This document shows positions 39,776 to 48,859 of a DNA stretch of 64,000 bases, piece by piece. The stretch's first letter is position 1. Every line of letters starts with the position of its first letter. A program made the position numbers and the translations under genes. The DNA is from Kytococcus schroeteri (GTDB lineage Bacteria > Actinomycetota > Actinomycetes > Actinomycetales > Dermatophilaceae): NCBI RefSeq assembly GCF_042433515.1, contig NZ_JBHLVH010000006.1, positions 11,037 to 75,036 of the forward strand. The letters are read 5' to 3'. The notes under the pieces were generated by a model. The model was not told where the DNA came from and did no database searches. It was given only the letters and a program-made list of their open reading frames with translations.

Positions 39776-42700
39776 GCGCGACCCGACTGCTGCGCGGCAG
39801 CGCGCAGCACGCCGTTGCGCACCCGCATCGCCTCACGGCCCAGGTCACGGTGCAGGTCCAGGCTCGAGACCTGCTCCACGAGCCAGCCGGCCCGGCGCAG
39901 CTGCTCGGGCCAGACGCGCACGTGGGCGTCCACCTCGACGTCGCGGCGGGTCACCGGCTCGTCGAACAGGATGGTGGTGATCTCCGGACGGCGAGGACCC
40001 GGGGCGACGTGCAGCACCCAGCCCAGCAGGGCGTGGTGCACCGGGCGCACCACGAGGCCCTCGGCCCGCAGGCGGCGCACGAAGCGCGCGTGCAAAGGCG
40101 GCAGATCCGCATCGGCCACGGCCCTGCCACCCACCGGCGGGGCGTCGAACCAGCGGGTCAGCAGACCACCGGCGGTGTCCGGGACGGAACGGGCGGCGCG
40201 CAGCTCGTCCTCCGACGAGCGGGTGACCACGAGGTCCAGGGCACGACGCGCCCGGCGCAGCACCGGCAGCACCAGCCGGTCGGTGCCCGGGGCGGCCACG
40301 ACCTCGCCCAGCAGCTCGCCGTGCCCGTCGGCCAGCACCACCACCACGTCGGCCGTGGTGCGGACGGCGCGACGCCACGGCAGCACGGTGACGTTGCCGC
40401 GCACGGCCGCCGTGTAGTGGTCGCCCTCCAGGTGCCGGTCGAGGCGCTGGCGCCACCAGGTGGCCTCGGCATCGGTGGGCGGGGTCACCAGCACCGACTG
40501 CGTGCCCGAGGGCTGCGCGAGGGCGCCACGGACGAGCTCCCAGACGGCCTGCGGCACGGACTCCTGCTCCACCACGTGGCGGGTGCGCACCGTCGACCGC
40601 AGCCCCGGCACCGCGGCCAGCGGCGTGCGGCCCGGAACCGGGGGCTCCAGGTCGGCCGAGAGGGGACGCCAGGCGGTGGCCAGCGCCAGCTGCGGCACGC
40701 GCCGTGCCAGGACGACCCAGGCGGACTCGCCCACGGCCGGGGCGGTCGGCTCGCCCGGGGTGCTCGGCTGCGGCTCGCGCGGGCGCGAGACCTCCGGGTC
40801 ACCGAAGCCCACCAAGGTGCGGGCACGGCCCAGCGCGGCGGCCACGCGCGCCGGCGTGGTGCCCGTGAGGTCGTCCACGACCACCAGGTCCAGCCGCGCC
40901 GAGGCGGGCAGCGCGTCGGCCACCACCCACGGCGAGGCCACCACCACGGGGGTGAGCGCCCGCATCACGTCCGGGGCGCGGCGCCACCACTCGGCCAGGC
41001 CCCACGGGCCGTCACGGCGTGCGGCCTCCAGCAGGGCGGCCGCACGGCGGGAGCGACCCAGCGCGACCCGGGCCGTGTGCACCCCCTGCGCCACGGCCTC
41101 CCGCGCGGCGGTGTGCGAGGCGGTGACGGCCTCCTCGAGCGCGGCCACGCCGGCCAGGGCGGACTCGCGGTCGTGCGTGGTGAGCTCCGGGGTGGCGCGC
41201 TCCATCATCGCCAGCACGGCGCGGATCCACACGTGCTCCACCTCGGTGGCCACCCGCTCGGTGGGCACCGCACGGCGCGAGAACTCCCGCAACACCGGCT
41301 CCAGGCCCCGGCCGGCCAGCTCACGCCAGCGAGGCGAGACATCGGCCAGCACCGCGGCGCCCTCGGGGTGGGCGACGAGCCGCTGCATCCGCTGCTGCAG
41401 CGCGTCCAGGTCCGCCGCGGGGAGCTCCGCCCCCTCCTCGCCGGAGAGGTGCGTGCCGAACCAGACCACGTCGTCGTAGACCGACTCGAAGCGCTCGGAG
41501 GCCGCCGTCAGCTCAGCGCCCAGCGGCTCCACGGGGGCGTCCGCGCGGCGGCCCGGCCACCCCGCCAGCCGGTGCCCGGTGCTCACCGCCTGGGCCACGG
41601 CCGCGGCCACGCCCTCCTGCGGGTCGGCACCGTGCTCCTGCAGCAGCTCGCGCACGTGGGCGCGGGTCCGGCGGGCCTGCAGCCCACCGAGCGGACGCGG
41701 CGCGCGACCACCGTGGGCGGCGGACCAGGCGTCGAGGTCCTCCTCGAACACGGCGGGCCCGAAGCGCTGCACGGTGAGCCGCACGGAGCGGGCCAGGCGC
41801 AGCAGGCGCAGCCCCTCCTCCAGCGAGCCGACCGGCGGCACCCCGAGGCTCTCAGCCACGGCGGCGAGGTCGTCGCGCACCTGCTGCAGGCGACCCTCGG
41901 CCAGGCCACGGGCCACCGCGGCCAGGCGCTGCGCCTCCGCCTCGTCGTCGGCGTGCACGCCGAACCAGGCGTTCTCCCGCGCCCGCACCGACCACGCGCC
42001 CCGGCGGGCCAGGTCCGTGAGGTCGGCCTGCACACCCGGCAGGTCGGCCACGCTGATGCGCTGCACCACCTCGTCGTCCAGCGGCACCACCACCGAGGGC
42101 GGCGTCGGCGTCCCCGCCAGGGCGGCCAGGCGCTGGTGCAGGTCGTGGACGCTCACGCCCCACGGCTGGCGCTTGTCGTGCACCGTGGCCGCGTGCCCCA
42201 GGTGCTGTGCCAGGGCCTCGTCGAGCGACGTCCGCGAGGGGTCCGCCGTGGACACCGGGGCCGGGTCGCCGCCCTCCACCAGGCGCTCCAGCGCGGCGGT
42301 GAGGGCGGCGTGCTGGGTGACCTCCTCGTCACGCGTGCGGGCCACCCCCCAGGCCACGGGCACCTCGGACTCGGCCCAGTTGTCGATGACGGCGGCCACC
42401 TGGCGGCGCACCGACGCGTCCGCCGCGGCCACCAGCACCGTGCGGCCGTGCGCCACGGCATCGGCCACGAGGGCCGAGCGCAGGCTGGTGCGGCCCGTGC
42501 CCGGGCGGGCCTCCACGAGGACGTCCTGCTCGGCGGCCACCAGGTCGAGCACCTGCAGCTGCACGGCATCGAGCGGGCACACCACGTTGCGGGTCACCCC
42601 GGCCACGCGGGGCAGGTGCGGGGCCACCGGGTTGGTGTCACGGCCGCCGGTGGCCGCCGCCAGCTGGGTGACCAGGCGCGAGGGCGCGGCGGTGACCTCC

Positions 42701-43359
42701 GCCAGGTCGGCGATGCCGGCGTCCTTGGCGTGCGTGAGCGTGGCCAGGCGCTGCCCCGAGCGGACCGTGAAGCCGGGCACGGCGCGGCAGAGCATCTCCA
42801 GGTGGCGCAGCAGCGGGTCGTCGGTGCGGGCGTGGAGGCGGTCGACCATCTCGGCGAGTACCACCGGGTCGAGGTCCACGCCGTGGGAGACGCGCAGGAA
42901 GCGCAGTAGGGCCGGGTTCACCTCGGGGATGCCGGTGAGGGCGAACTCCACCTCGCTGCGCGCCGGGTCCACCACGGTGACCCGGGCCGGGCGAAGCACC
43001 ACCGCGGCGGCCGGGGCGAGCGTTCCCGGGACGTCCCAGGTGGCGGTGCCGGAGGTGACGAAGCAGGTGGTCAGGCCCCAGTCGTCCTCCATCTCCTGCG
43101 CGCGCTCGGCGATGGCGAGGGCCGTGGCGAGGGCGCGGGCGCGCGGCCCGGGGGCGCGGACGAGGTCGCTGAGGAGCACCGGCTGGCCGGAGAGCAGCTT
43201 GGCCACGCCACCGGGGTGGGCGGCCACCAGGTCCAGGGACAGGCCCGGCCGCGGACCCCAGATGAGGCTGTTGCGCCCACCCGAGTCGGCGAGGGCGGAC
43301 GACCACGCGGCGGACGTCGCGCGACCGACGGGGGTGGGGGACTGGGGCTCGGTGCTCAC
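39772..43359 (-). CDS. DUF4011 domain, superfamily-1 helicase-like protein with altered Walker A
   Basis: A 1195-residue protein. The N-terminal 200 residues are the DUF4011 module (NSLIWGPRPGLSLDLVAAHP, VRAPGPRARALATA, PEVNPALLRFLR). A P-loop region follows: PLDAVQLQVLDLVAAEQDVL and then ARPGTGRTS at about 284-292, where the invariant Walker A Lys is Arg290. A long helical insert leads to a motif II-like LDLVVVDDLTGTTPARVAAA and a motif III-like GFGDPEV. The C-terminus (DAHVRVWPEQLRRAGWLVEQ) resembles a worn restriction-endonuclease-type domain. Full-length, with no stop, so the protein is maintained, but ATP hydrolysis is doubtful. The start is a leaderless GTG after TACCCT. Confidence 0.82.
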   Translation of the reverse strand: MSTEPQSPTPVGRATSAAWSSALADSGGRNSLIWGPRPGLSLDLVAAHPGGVAKLLSGQPVLLSDLVRAPGPRARALATALAIAERAQEMEDDWGLTTCFVTSGTATWDVPGTLAPAAAVVLRPARVTVVDPARSEVEFALTGIPEVNPALLRFLRVSHGVDLDPVVLAEMVDRLHARTDDPLLRHLEMLCRAVPGFTVRSGQRLATLTHAKDAGIADLAEVTAAPSRLVTQLAAATGGRDTNPVAPHLPRVAGVTRNVVCPLDAVQLQVLDLVAAEQDVLVEARPGTGRTSLRSALVADAVAHGRTVLVAAADASVRRQVAAVIDNWAESEVPVAWGVARTRDEEVTQHAALTAALERLVEGGDPAPVSTADPSRTSLDEALAQHLGHAATVHDKRQPWGVSVHDLHQRLAALAGTPTPPSVVVPLDDEVVQRISVADLPGVQADLTDLARRGAWSVRARENAWFGVHADDEAEAQRLAAVARGLAEGRLQQVRDDLAAVAESLGVPPVGSLEEGLRLLRLARSVRLTVQRFGPAVFEEDLDAWSAAHGGRAPRPLGGLQARRTRAHVRELLQEHGADPQEGVAAAVAQAVSTGHRLAGWPGRRADAPVEPLGAELTAASERFESVYDDVVWFGTHLSGEEGAELPAADLDALQQRMQRLVAHPEGAAVLADVSPRWRELAGRGLEPVLREFSRRAVPTERVATEVEHVWIRAVLAMMERATPELTTHDRESALAGVAALEEAVTASHTAAREAVAQGVHTARVALGRSRRAAALLEAARRDGPWGLAEWWRRAPDVMRALTPVVVASPWVVADALPASARLDLVVVDDLTGTTPARVAAALGRARTLVGFGDPEVSRPREPQPSTPGEPTAPAVGESAWVVLARRVPQLALATAWRPLSADLEPPVPGRTPLAAVPGLRSTVRTRHVVEQESVPQAVWELVRGALAQPSGTQSVLVTPPTDAEATWWRQRLDRHLEGDHYTAAVRGNVTVLPWRRAVRTTADVVVVLADGHGELLGEVVAAPGTDRLVLPVLRRARRALDLVVTRSSEDELRAARSVPDTAGGLLTRWFDAPPVGGRAVADADLPPLHARFVRRLRAEGLVVRPVHHALLGWVLHVAPGPRRPEITTILFDEPVTRRDVEVDAHVRVWPEQLRRAGWLVEQVSSLDLHRDLGREAMRVRNGVLRAAAQQSGRA

Positions 43360-43365
43360 AGGGGC

Positions 43366-43371
43366 AGGGTA
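43366..43371 (-). promoter_or_regulatory. -10 hexamer TACCCT, leaderless promoter
   Basis: It ends six bases before the GTG of the DUF4011 gene on the minus strand. Confidence 0.5.
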
Positions 43372-43387
43372 GTTGCCCGCGGACCCG

Positions 43388-43393
43388 TAGACT
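43388..43393 (+). promoter_or_regulatory. -10 hexamer TAGACT of tRNA-Arg
   Basis: It lies 21 bases upstream of the tRNA on the plus strand; no clear -35 element was found. Confidence 0.45.
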
Positions 43394-43414
43394 GTGCGAC
43401 CGCGCGACGCGCCC

Positions 43415-43486
43415 GCCCTCGTAGCTCAGGGGAAGAGCACTTCTCTCCTAAAGAAGGTGTCGCAGGTTCGAATCCTGCCGGGGGCA
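43415..43486 (+). tRNA. tRNA-Arg, anticodon CCT
   Basis: A 72-base cloverleaf: acceptor GCCCTCG pairs with CGGGGGC, D arm GCTCAGGGGAAGAGC, anticodon stem CTTCT/AGAAG around CTCCTAA (anticodon CCT, reading the rare AGG codon), T arm GCAGGTTCGAATCCTGC, discriminator A. The CCA end is not encoded. Confidence 0.96.
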
Positions 43487-43492
43487 CACGCA

Positions 43493-43539
43493 CAGGACCC
43501 CGCTCCGACGGCCAGATCCGGCCGGGGAGCGGGGTCCTG
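43493..43539. terminator. Terminator after tRNA-Arg, shared with the convergent SRPBCC gene
   Basis: CAGGACCCCGCTCC (43493-43506) pairs perfectly with 43526-43539, with a smaller CGGCC/GGCCG stem inside the loop. Confidence 0.75.
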
Positions 43540-43597
43540 CGCGTGGGGCGTGCGATCTCCGCGCGATCCGTGTGCCCCTGTCGTGCCCCAGGTGGCG

Positions 43598-44062
43598 TCA
43601 GTCGACCTCGGCCGCGAGCTTCTCCAGCGAGTCCTCGAGGGCCTCCTGCGGCACCAGCGGGAAGCCGACCTTCTGCAGCAGCGCCTCGTCGGTGACCTCG
43701 GACCAGTCGTAGGAGACGGTGACGAGGGTGGAGTCCGGGCCCTGGGCCTCGAGGGTCCACACCCACTCCCAGCCGGGCGGCTCGGTGCCGGCCGGGGCGG
43801 TCTTCCAGGCCAGCGACTGGTTCTTGTTGTACCCGGTCACGTGGTTGTCGGTCTGGTACTCGCCGCCCATGTGGTCGCCCTCCATGTTCATGGTGAACAC
43901 CTGGCCGACCTCGGTGATGCGGTCGCCGTGGCCGACCGAGCGGACGAAGCCCGAGCCGTCGAGCTTCACGTGGTTCTCCGGCAGGGAGAGCACGTCGAAG
44001 ACCTCGGCGGTGGAGGCCGGGATCTCGCGCTGGGCACTGATGCGGGTGGGCTTGTCGTTCAT
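43598..44062 (-). CDS. SRPBCC family (START/Bet v1-fold) protein
   Basis: A 154-residue protein with the pattern of the SRPBCC superfamily: RISAQREIPASTAEVFDVLS at the N-terminus, strands through GDRITEVGQVFTMNM, WEWVWTLEAQGPDSTLVTVS near the C-terminal half, and a final amphipathic helix. Such proteins form a hydrophobic cavity for lipids or other small ligands; the ligand here is unknown. The ATG at 44062 has GGAGG five bases upstream. It lies 81 bases downstream of the SbcC-like gene and may be a separate unit. Confidence 0.88.
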   Translation of the reverse strand: MNDKPTRISAQREIPASTAEVFDVLSLPENHVKLDGSGFVRSVGHGDRITEVGQVFTMNMEGDHMGGEYQTDNHVTGYNKNQSLAWKTAPAGTEPPGWEWVWTLEAQGPDSTLVTVSYDWSEVTDEALLQKVGFPLVPQEALEDSLEKLAAEVD

Positions 44063-44143
44063 GAGCACCTCCTGGGTGTCCGGTCCGGGCGCGTCCGGTG
44101 GAGCGGCGCCCGGCCCCGCCGGCGGCGGGATTCGCCCTCCACG

Positions 44144-46789
44144 CTAGTCCGTGACCCGACCGGTCGCAGCCGCGGCGGCCCGCAGGTCGTCGGTGTGCAC
44201 CACGTGGGCGCCGGGGACCGCGTCGTAGCGGCCGGGCGTGCAGGTGAGCACGATGACCTGCGCGTCCTCCCCCGCCCTCCCGAGGGCACGACCCATGCTC
44301 CGTAGACGGTCCGGGTCGGTCCACCCCAGGGCGTCGTCGAGCACCACCGGGACGCCCTCACCGGGGTCCACCACACGGGCCACGGCCAGGCGGCTGAGAA
44401 CCGCCAGCTGCTCCCGGGCGCCGGTGGAGAGGTCCGCCAGCGGGACCGGCACCCCGTCCACGGTGCGGGAGGTGATGGCGAGGTTCGGCGAGACGTCCAC
44501 GGAGAAGCCGTCGCCGTGGACCACGGCGCCGAGCTCCTCGAGGGCCTCCCGGAAGGGCCGTACGTACGCTGCCTGGGCCTCGGCCCGACGGGCACGCAGG
44601 GTCTCCAGCAGCAGGCGCAGCGCGTCCGCCCGGGCCTGCACGCGGGCAAGGTCGGCCGCGAGGTGCTCCCGCTCCGCGCCGGCCCGGGCCAGGGCGTCCG
44701 CGCGGCCCTCCTTGCCGGCCTGCTTCACCATGCCCTCGGCCTGCTGGTGCTCGTCACGTGCCCGGCGGTGCCGCTCCTCGGCCCGCTCGGCGGCTACCCG
44801 GGCCGACTCCACGTCCTCCGGCGACACCGACCCGGCCGCCGCCAGCGCCGCACGCCGCTCGGTGACCCGCTCCTCGGCCGACTCCAGCGCCTCCGCGGCC
44901 ACCCTGACCGCAGCGGCCACCGCGTCGTCGTCGGCCACGCCGCGGGCCGCCGCGAGCCGATCGGCCACCCGGGCCGCAGCAGCGGTCGCGGCCTCGAGCT
45001 GCACCTCGGCACGCTCCGCCGCCGCCCGGCGGGTGGTCACAGCCTCCCGGGCCGCAGCCTCCCGGGCCCGCAGGGACTCCGCCGCGTGCCGGGCCGTCTC
45101 GTGGCCCTCCCGGGCCGCAGCCAGGGCCTCACGGGCGGCTGCGGGGTCCACCGGCTCCTCCGCGGCCTGCTCCACCTGGTGCGCGGCGTCGGCGGCCTCC
45201 GACCGCCACTCCTCCACCGTGCGTCCCTCGAGGGCGTCCGCCAGCTGGGCGTCCACGTCGTCGCGCTCGGCCCGCACCCGCTGCACCTCGAGGTGGCGAC
45301 GGTGCGCCTCGGCCACGTCGCGCACCTCCACGGCGGCGAGCGCCTCCGCGAGCGTGCGCCGGGCGGACTCGACCTCGTCCTCTCCGGCCCCCTCGGGCGG
45401 CAGCACGTGCACCTGCACCCCGGAGACCTCCACCACGGTGGGCTGGGTGACCGGCTCCTCCCAGGGCCACTCGTCGGCCGGCAGCGCCCGGCCGCCCACG
45501 CTCACGGGGACGGCGGTGTCGCCCGCCACCCGGAGGCGGGGGCTGGCGGCGTCACGGCGCGCCGTGGCCAGGTGCAGCTGTTCCTGGGCCCCGGTGATGC
45601 GTTCCAGTGCGGCGTCGTCCACCACCTGCCCGGCGAGCGTCTCGGCGATCGTCTGCTGCCGGGCCCGCAGGGCGTCGAGCCGTTCCACGGTGCGCTGCAG
45701 GGAGGTCAGACCGGCCGCTGCCCGGGCCAGACCCTCGGCCGCCTCGGCGGCACGGACCCCGGACCGCGCCTCGTCCTCGGCGGCCTCGGCCTCCTCCCGC
45801 TCACCGACGACCTCGGCGAGCGCCTCGTCGGCCTCCGCACGAGGACCGGACGCCGCCTCCTGGGCCTCCTGCGCGGCCGTCACGTCCGCCGTGGCCCGCT
45901 CGGCCTCGGCCACCAGCTCCTCGCGGGCCCCGGCATCGGCCACGGCACGCTCGTGCTCCCGTCCCGCCCGGCGCAGGGCCTCCTCGGCCTCGGCCACGGC
46001 ACATCGCTCGGACTCGGTGTCGGCCCACCGCTTCTCCAGCTCGTCGCGGGTGCGCTGGGCAACCCGTCGCCGCTCGTCGGCGGCCTCCACCCGCTGGGCC
46101 AGGTCGGCGGCCCGCTGCACCTCGGACTCGATGGCGTCGACGGCGGCCTGCGCGGCCTCCTCCGCCGCCACCGCCTCGGCGTGCGCGTCCTGCAAACGCT
46201 TGAGCTCGCCGCGCGGCTGTCCCTTGGCCGTCCAGCACTCCCCGGCGTCGGCCTCCACACGCTCCAGCAGCGTGGCGGCCTCGCCCTGCTCGTCGGCCGC
46301 CTCACCACCGGACGCGGCGTCGAGCGCCGCGGCCAGGCGCTGCGAGCCGTCCAGGCCGGTGACCTCCAGCGGCCCCTCCTGGAGCAGCTGCAGCGCGCGG
46401 CGCAGCGTCTCGTCCCCGTGTTCGGCCAGCAGCCCGCTGACGTGGTTGTGGGCGTCGTCGCCGGTGAGGCGGCGCGCGCCCCCGACGGCCCGGAACTCGG
46501 TGCTCGGGCTGCGCAGCCACTGCTTGGTGTAGACGAAGCGCTCCGGCCCGATGGTCAGCTCGGCGCTCACCCGGGGGGCCACGTCGCGCCCCACCGGCTG
46601 GGAGTCCTTCACGTACTGCTTCCTGGCGGAGGCCTTCTCCGTCAGCAGCATGTCCAGGGCCTTGAGCATCGTGCTCTTGCCGGCCTCGTTGGGCCCCTCG
46701 AGCACGAGCACCCCGGCCTCCGGCACGTCCGCGAGCACGGCGTGCTCCACCCCTCGCAGGTCCTGCACCTCGATGCGGTGGATCCTCAT
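44144..46789 (-). CDS. SbcC/Rad50-like ATPase, hookless (YhaN-type)
   Basis: An 881-residue ABC-type ATPase. Walker A is LEGPNEAGKST (about residues 33-43), the signature is DLSTGAREQLAVL (about 800), and Walker B is VPVVLDDALGWTD (about 835), with Asp-Asp-Ala where SbcC has Asp-Glu. Two long coiled-coil arms (about 190-420 and 490-760) flank a compact beta-rich middle (about 425-480, VGGRALPADEWPWEEP) instead of the CxxC zinc hook of Rad50/SbcC. It overlaps the nuclease gene upstream (ATGA). Together they should process DNA ends or hairpins. The hookless architecture is closer to B. subtilis YhaN than to SbcC. Confidence 0.88.
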   Translation of the reverse strand: MRIHRIEVQDLRGVEHAVLADVPEAGVLVLEGPNEAGKSTMLKALDMLLTEKASARKQYVKDSQPVGRDVAPRVSAELTIGPERFVYTKQWLRSPSTEFRAVGGARRLTGDDAHNHVSGLLAEHGDETLRRALQLLQEGPLEVTGLDGSQRLAAALDAASGGEAADEQGEAATLLERVEADAGECWTAKGQPRGELKRLQDAHAEAVAAEEAAQAAVDAIESEVQRAADLAQRVEAADERRRVAQRTRDELEKRWADTESERCAVAEAEEALRRAGREHERAVADAGAREELVAEAERATADVTAAQEAQEAASGPRAEADEALAEVVGEREEAEAAEDEARSGVRAAEAAEGLARAAAGLTSLQRTVERLDALRARQQTIAETLAGQVVDDAALERITGAQEQLHLATARRDAASPRLRVAGDTAVPVSVGGRALPADEWPWEEPVTQPTVVEVSGVQVHVLPPEGAGEDEVESARRTLAEALAAVEVRDVAEAHRRHLEVQRVRAERDDVDAQLADALEGRTVEEWRSEAADAAHQVEQAAEEPVDPAAAREALAAAREGHETARHAAESLRAREAAAREAVTTRRAAAERAEVQLEAATAAAARVADRLAAARGVADDDAVAAAVRVAAEALESAEERVTERRAALAAAGSVSPEDVESARVAAERAEERHRRARDEHQQAEGMVKQAGKEGRADALARAGAEREHLAADLARVQARADALRLLLETLRARRAEAQAAYVRPFREALEELGAVVHGDGFSVDVSPNLAITSRTVDGVPVPLADLSTGAREQLAVLSRLAVARVVDPGEGVPVVLDDALGWTDPDRLRSMGRALGRAGEDAQVIVLTCTPGRYDAVPGAHVVHTDDLRAAAAATGRVTD

Positions 46790-47925
46790 GCCCGTGCTCC
46801 TCCCCGTGCGTAGCGGTACAGCAGGCGCAGCGCGTCCGAGGCAGCCACCGCGTCCCGACCGCCGGCCCCGGCGGTGTCCGTGAGGTCCTGCGCGGCGCGG
46901 GCCACGTAACCCCCGATGCCGATGTCCGCCAACTCCGCGTCGTCCGGCACCACCACCACGTCGGTGTGGCGGTCCCACGCGAAGGCCGCGGCGAAGGCGT
47001 CCTGCGCCCACTCCAGCAGCTCCTGCAGCGCGACGTCCTCGGTGAGCGTCAGCGTGCCAGTGAGGGCGTGCTTGAGCACCACGGTGGACTTGTTCTCCAC
47101 GGCCTCCCACTCGGCCCGGAGCCGCGCCACGTCGTCGGCGGAGTCCACCTGCCGGGAGACCTGCAGCATCTGCCAGGTGCCCACGTGGACCACCTCGCAG
47201 GACGGCTGCTCCTCCCCCTGGCCCAGGTCCACCACGAGCACGTCCCCCACGTGCTCGTCGCGGAAGTCCGTCACCTCCACCGCACCCGAGTAGTGCACGC
47301 GCCCACTGGAGTCCGCCCACCGGGAGTGCCGGTCGCCGAGGGCCACCCAGTGCACGAGCCCCTCGTCGAGCGCCCGCCGCATGCGGGCGCCGTCGAGCGC
47401 CGAGACCCGGTGGCCCGGGTCGAGCTCCCGCAGCTGGCCGTGGGCGACGAGGACCCGCCGCACCCCGTCGGCCGGCGGGTCGAGGAGGTCGAGCACCTCG
47501 GCCACCACGTCGCGGTCCGGCTGGTTGGTGGTCAGCGGGACCCCCACCAGCTCCACCCCCTCGGCCACCGTCACGGGCTCGCTGTCGCGCAGCACGTGCA
47601 CGTGCCCCAACCCGGCCCCGGTGAACACCTCCTGGTCGTAGATCGAGGCGGCGTCGAGCGCGTCGTGGTTGCCGGGCAGCAGGTAGACGTCCACCGGCAC
47701 CTGCCGCAGCGCCTCCATGGCCCGTCGCACCGTGTCGCGCCCGAGCTGGTTGGAGTCGAAGACGTCCCCCGCCACCACCATGAACGCGCAGCCGTGCTCG
47801 GCCGCCACCTGCCCCGCCCGCACGACCGCGTCGTTGCGCGCCTGCGTGAAGCGCGCCTGATCGGCCTCGGAGAGCCAGCGCCGGGTCATGCCCCACTGCC
47901 AGTCGCTCGTCTGCAAGAACCTCAT
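46786..47925 (-). CDS. SbcD/Mre11-like metallophosphoesterase (DNA repair exonuclease)
   Basis: A 379-residue nuclease. Phosphoesterase motifs in order are FLQTSDWQWG (Asp, usual His replaced by Trp-Gln), VVAGDVFDSNQ, LPGNHDALD, VLVAHGQL and ALGDRHSRW. The D-x-H of motif I is altered, so one metal ligand may be supplied differently, as also happens in YhaO-type proteins. The C-terminal part (about 250-379) would cap the active site and bind the ATPase. It is translated from a leaderless ATG and coupled to the following ATPase gene by a four-base overlap. Confidence 0.88.
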   Translation of the reverse strand: MRFLQTSDWQWGMTRRWLSEADQARFTQARNDAVVRAGQVAAEHGCAFMVVAGDVFDSNQLGRDTVRRAMEALRQVPVDVYLLPGNHDALDAASIYDQEVFTGAGLGHVHVLRDSEPVTVAEGVELVGVPLTTNQPDRDVVAEVLDLLDPPADGVRRVLVAHGQLRELDPGHRVSALDGARMRRALDEGLVHWVALGDRHSRWADSSGRVHYSGAVEVTDFRDEHVGDVLVVDLGQGEEQPSCEVVHVGTWQMLQVSRQVDSADDVARLRAEWEAVENKSTVVLKHALTGTLTLTEDVALQELLEWAQDAFAAAFAWDRHTDVVVVPDDAELADIGIGGYVARAAQDLTDTAGAGGRDAVAASDALRLLYRYARGGARA

Positions 47926-47931
47926 GCCCGC

Positions 47932-47937
47932 AGGCTA
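47932..47937 (-). promoter_or_regulatory. -10 hexamer TAGCCT, leaderless promoter
   Basis: It ends six bases before the ATG of the SbcD-like gene at 47925. Confidence 0.55.
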
Positions 47938-48017
47938 GGGGGCACCCCCGACAACATCCCCCGGCCGTCCACAGGGCCGGCCCGATGCAGGGAACGTGCC
48001 CGGCGCCGAGACGCACC

Positions 48018-48446
48018 TCAGCCCGTCAGCGCCACGGACGCCTCGGCCGCCAGCCGCGCCGCCCCGGCTCCCAGCACCCAGGTGGCCAGCCCCAGCGCAG
48101 CGGCCACCGCCCGGTCCCCGGCCACCCACCGCCGGACCACCTGCAGCGTCAGCGTCGACCAGGTGCTCAGCGCCCCGGCCAGCCCACTGCCGAGCAGCCA
48201 CCAGTCCCAGCCCAGCACGGGTCCGGACACCAGCGGTAACGGCGCGGACCCCGGGGCCGACGACACCAGCACCGTTCCCCCGGCCACCCAGCCCAGAAGC
48301 GCGCACGCCACGAGGTTGGCCACGAGCACGCCCACCTCGGCCACGGCCGGGACCCACCGCTGCGCCGCCCGGTCGGCCGCGTACCGCCCCACGGCACCCA
48401 GCGCGCCGCCCACGGCCACCCAGAGCAGCACCGTCACCGAGGGCAT
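48018..48446 (-). CDS. crcB: Fluoride channel subunit, CrcB/Fluc family (copy 1)
   Basis: A 142-residue protein with four transmembrane helices. GGALGAVGRY opens it, NLVACALLG carries the conserved Asn, and LAGALSTWSTLTLQ is the pore motif (usually GxxTTFST). Fluc channels export fluoride as antiparallel dimers. Here a second copy is immediately upstream (TGATG overlap), so the channel is probably a heterodimer. No fluoride riboswitch was recognised in front of the operon. Confidence 0.92.
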   Translation of the reverse strand: MPSVTVLLWVAVGGALGAVGRYAADRAAQRWVPAVAEVGVLVANLVACALLGWVAGGTVLVSSAPGSAPLPLVSGPVLGWDWWLLGSGLAGALSTWSTLTLQVVRRWVAGDRAVAAALGLATWVLGAGAARLAAEASVALTG

Positions 48447-48832
48447 CAGCGCACCGCCGCCTCGCCACCGACGGCCCCCACACCGTCCTGCCCCCGCACG
48501 ACCCGCCCCACGCGCACGCCCGCCCAGGCCAGCAGCACACCGACCGCCAGCAGGAGCGGCCCGGCCCAGAACCACGCCCACGACCCGGCCATGAGCAGCG
48601 CCCACCCGCTCACCGTGGTGAACCCGCCCAGCGCCCCGGTGCCCACCAGCACGAGCAGCCCCGGCCGCCGACCGGACCACACGGCATCGGCCAGACCCAG
48701 CAGGAAGGCCCCCACCAGGTTCACCACGAGCACGCCCACCGCGGACCCCCAGGCCTCCGAGAGCAGCACCCGGGCCACCGACCCGACCGCGCCACCGAGC
48801 ACCACCAGCGCCCAGGGCCGCCACCCGGTCAC
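48446..48832 (-). CDS. crcB: Fluoride channel subunit, CrcB/Fluc family (copy 2)
   Basis: A 128-residue four-helix protein: GGAVGSVARVLLSEA, NLVGAFLLGLADA and GALGGFTTVSGWALL. The GGFTT half of the pore motif is intact, but the following Ser-Thr pair is not, the reverse of the neighbouring copy, as expected if each subunit contributes different pore residues to a heterodimer. GTG start. It follows the CorC-type gene by 27 bases and overlaps the other crcB. Confidence 0.9.
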   Translation of the reverse strand: MTGWRPWALVVLGGAVGSVARVLLSEAWGSAVGVLVVNLVGAFLLGLADAVWSGRRPGLLVLVGTGALGGFTTVSGWALLMAGSWAWFWAGPLLLAVGVLLAWAGVRVGRVVRGQDGVGAVGGEAAVR

Positions 48833-48859
48833 GGCACCACCACCGGAGCCACCCGGCCG

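Noticed and set aside
48833..48859. Fluoride riboswitch expected before crcB
   Set aside because: Only 27 bases separate crcB from the upstream CorC gene and no fluoride pseudoknot sequence was found there or before 51291.
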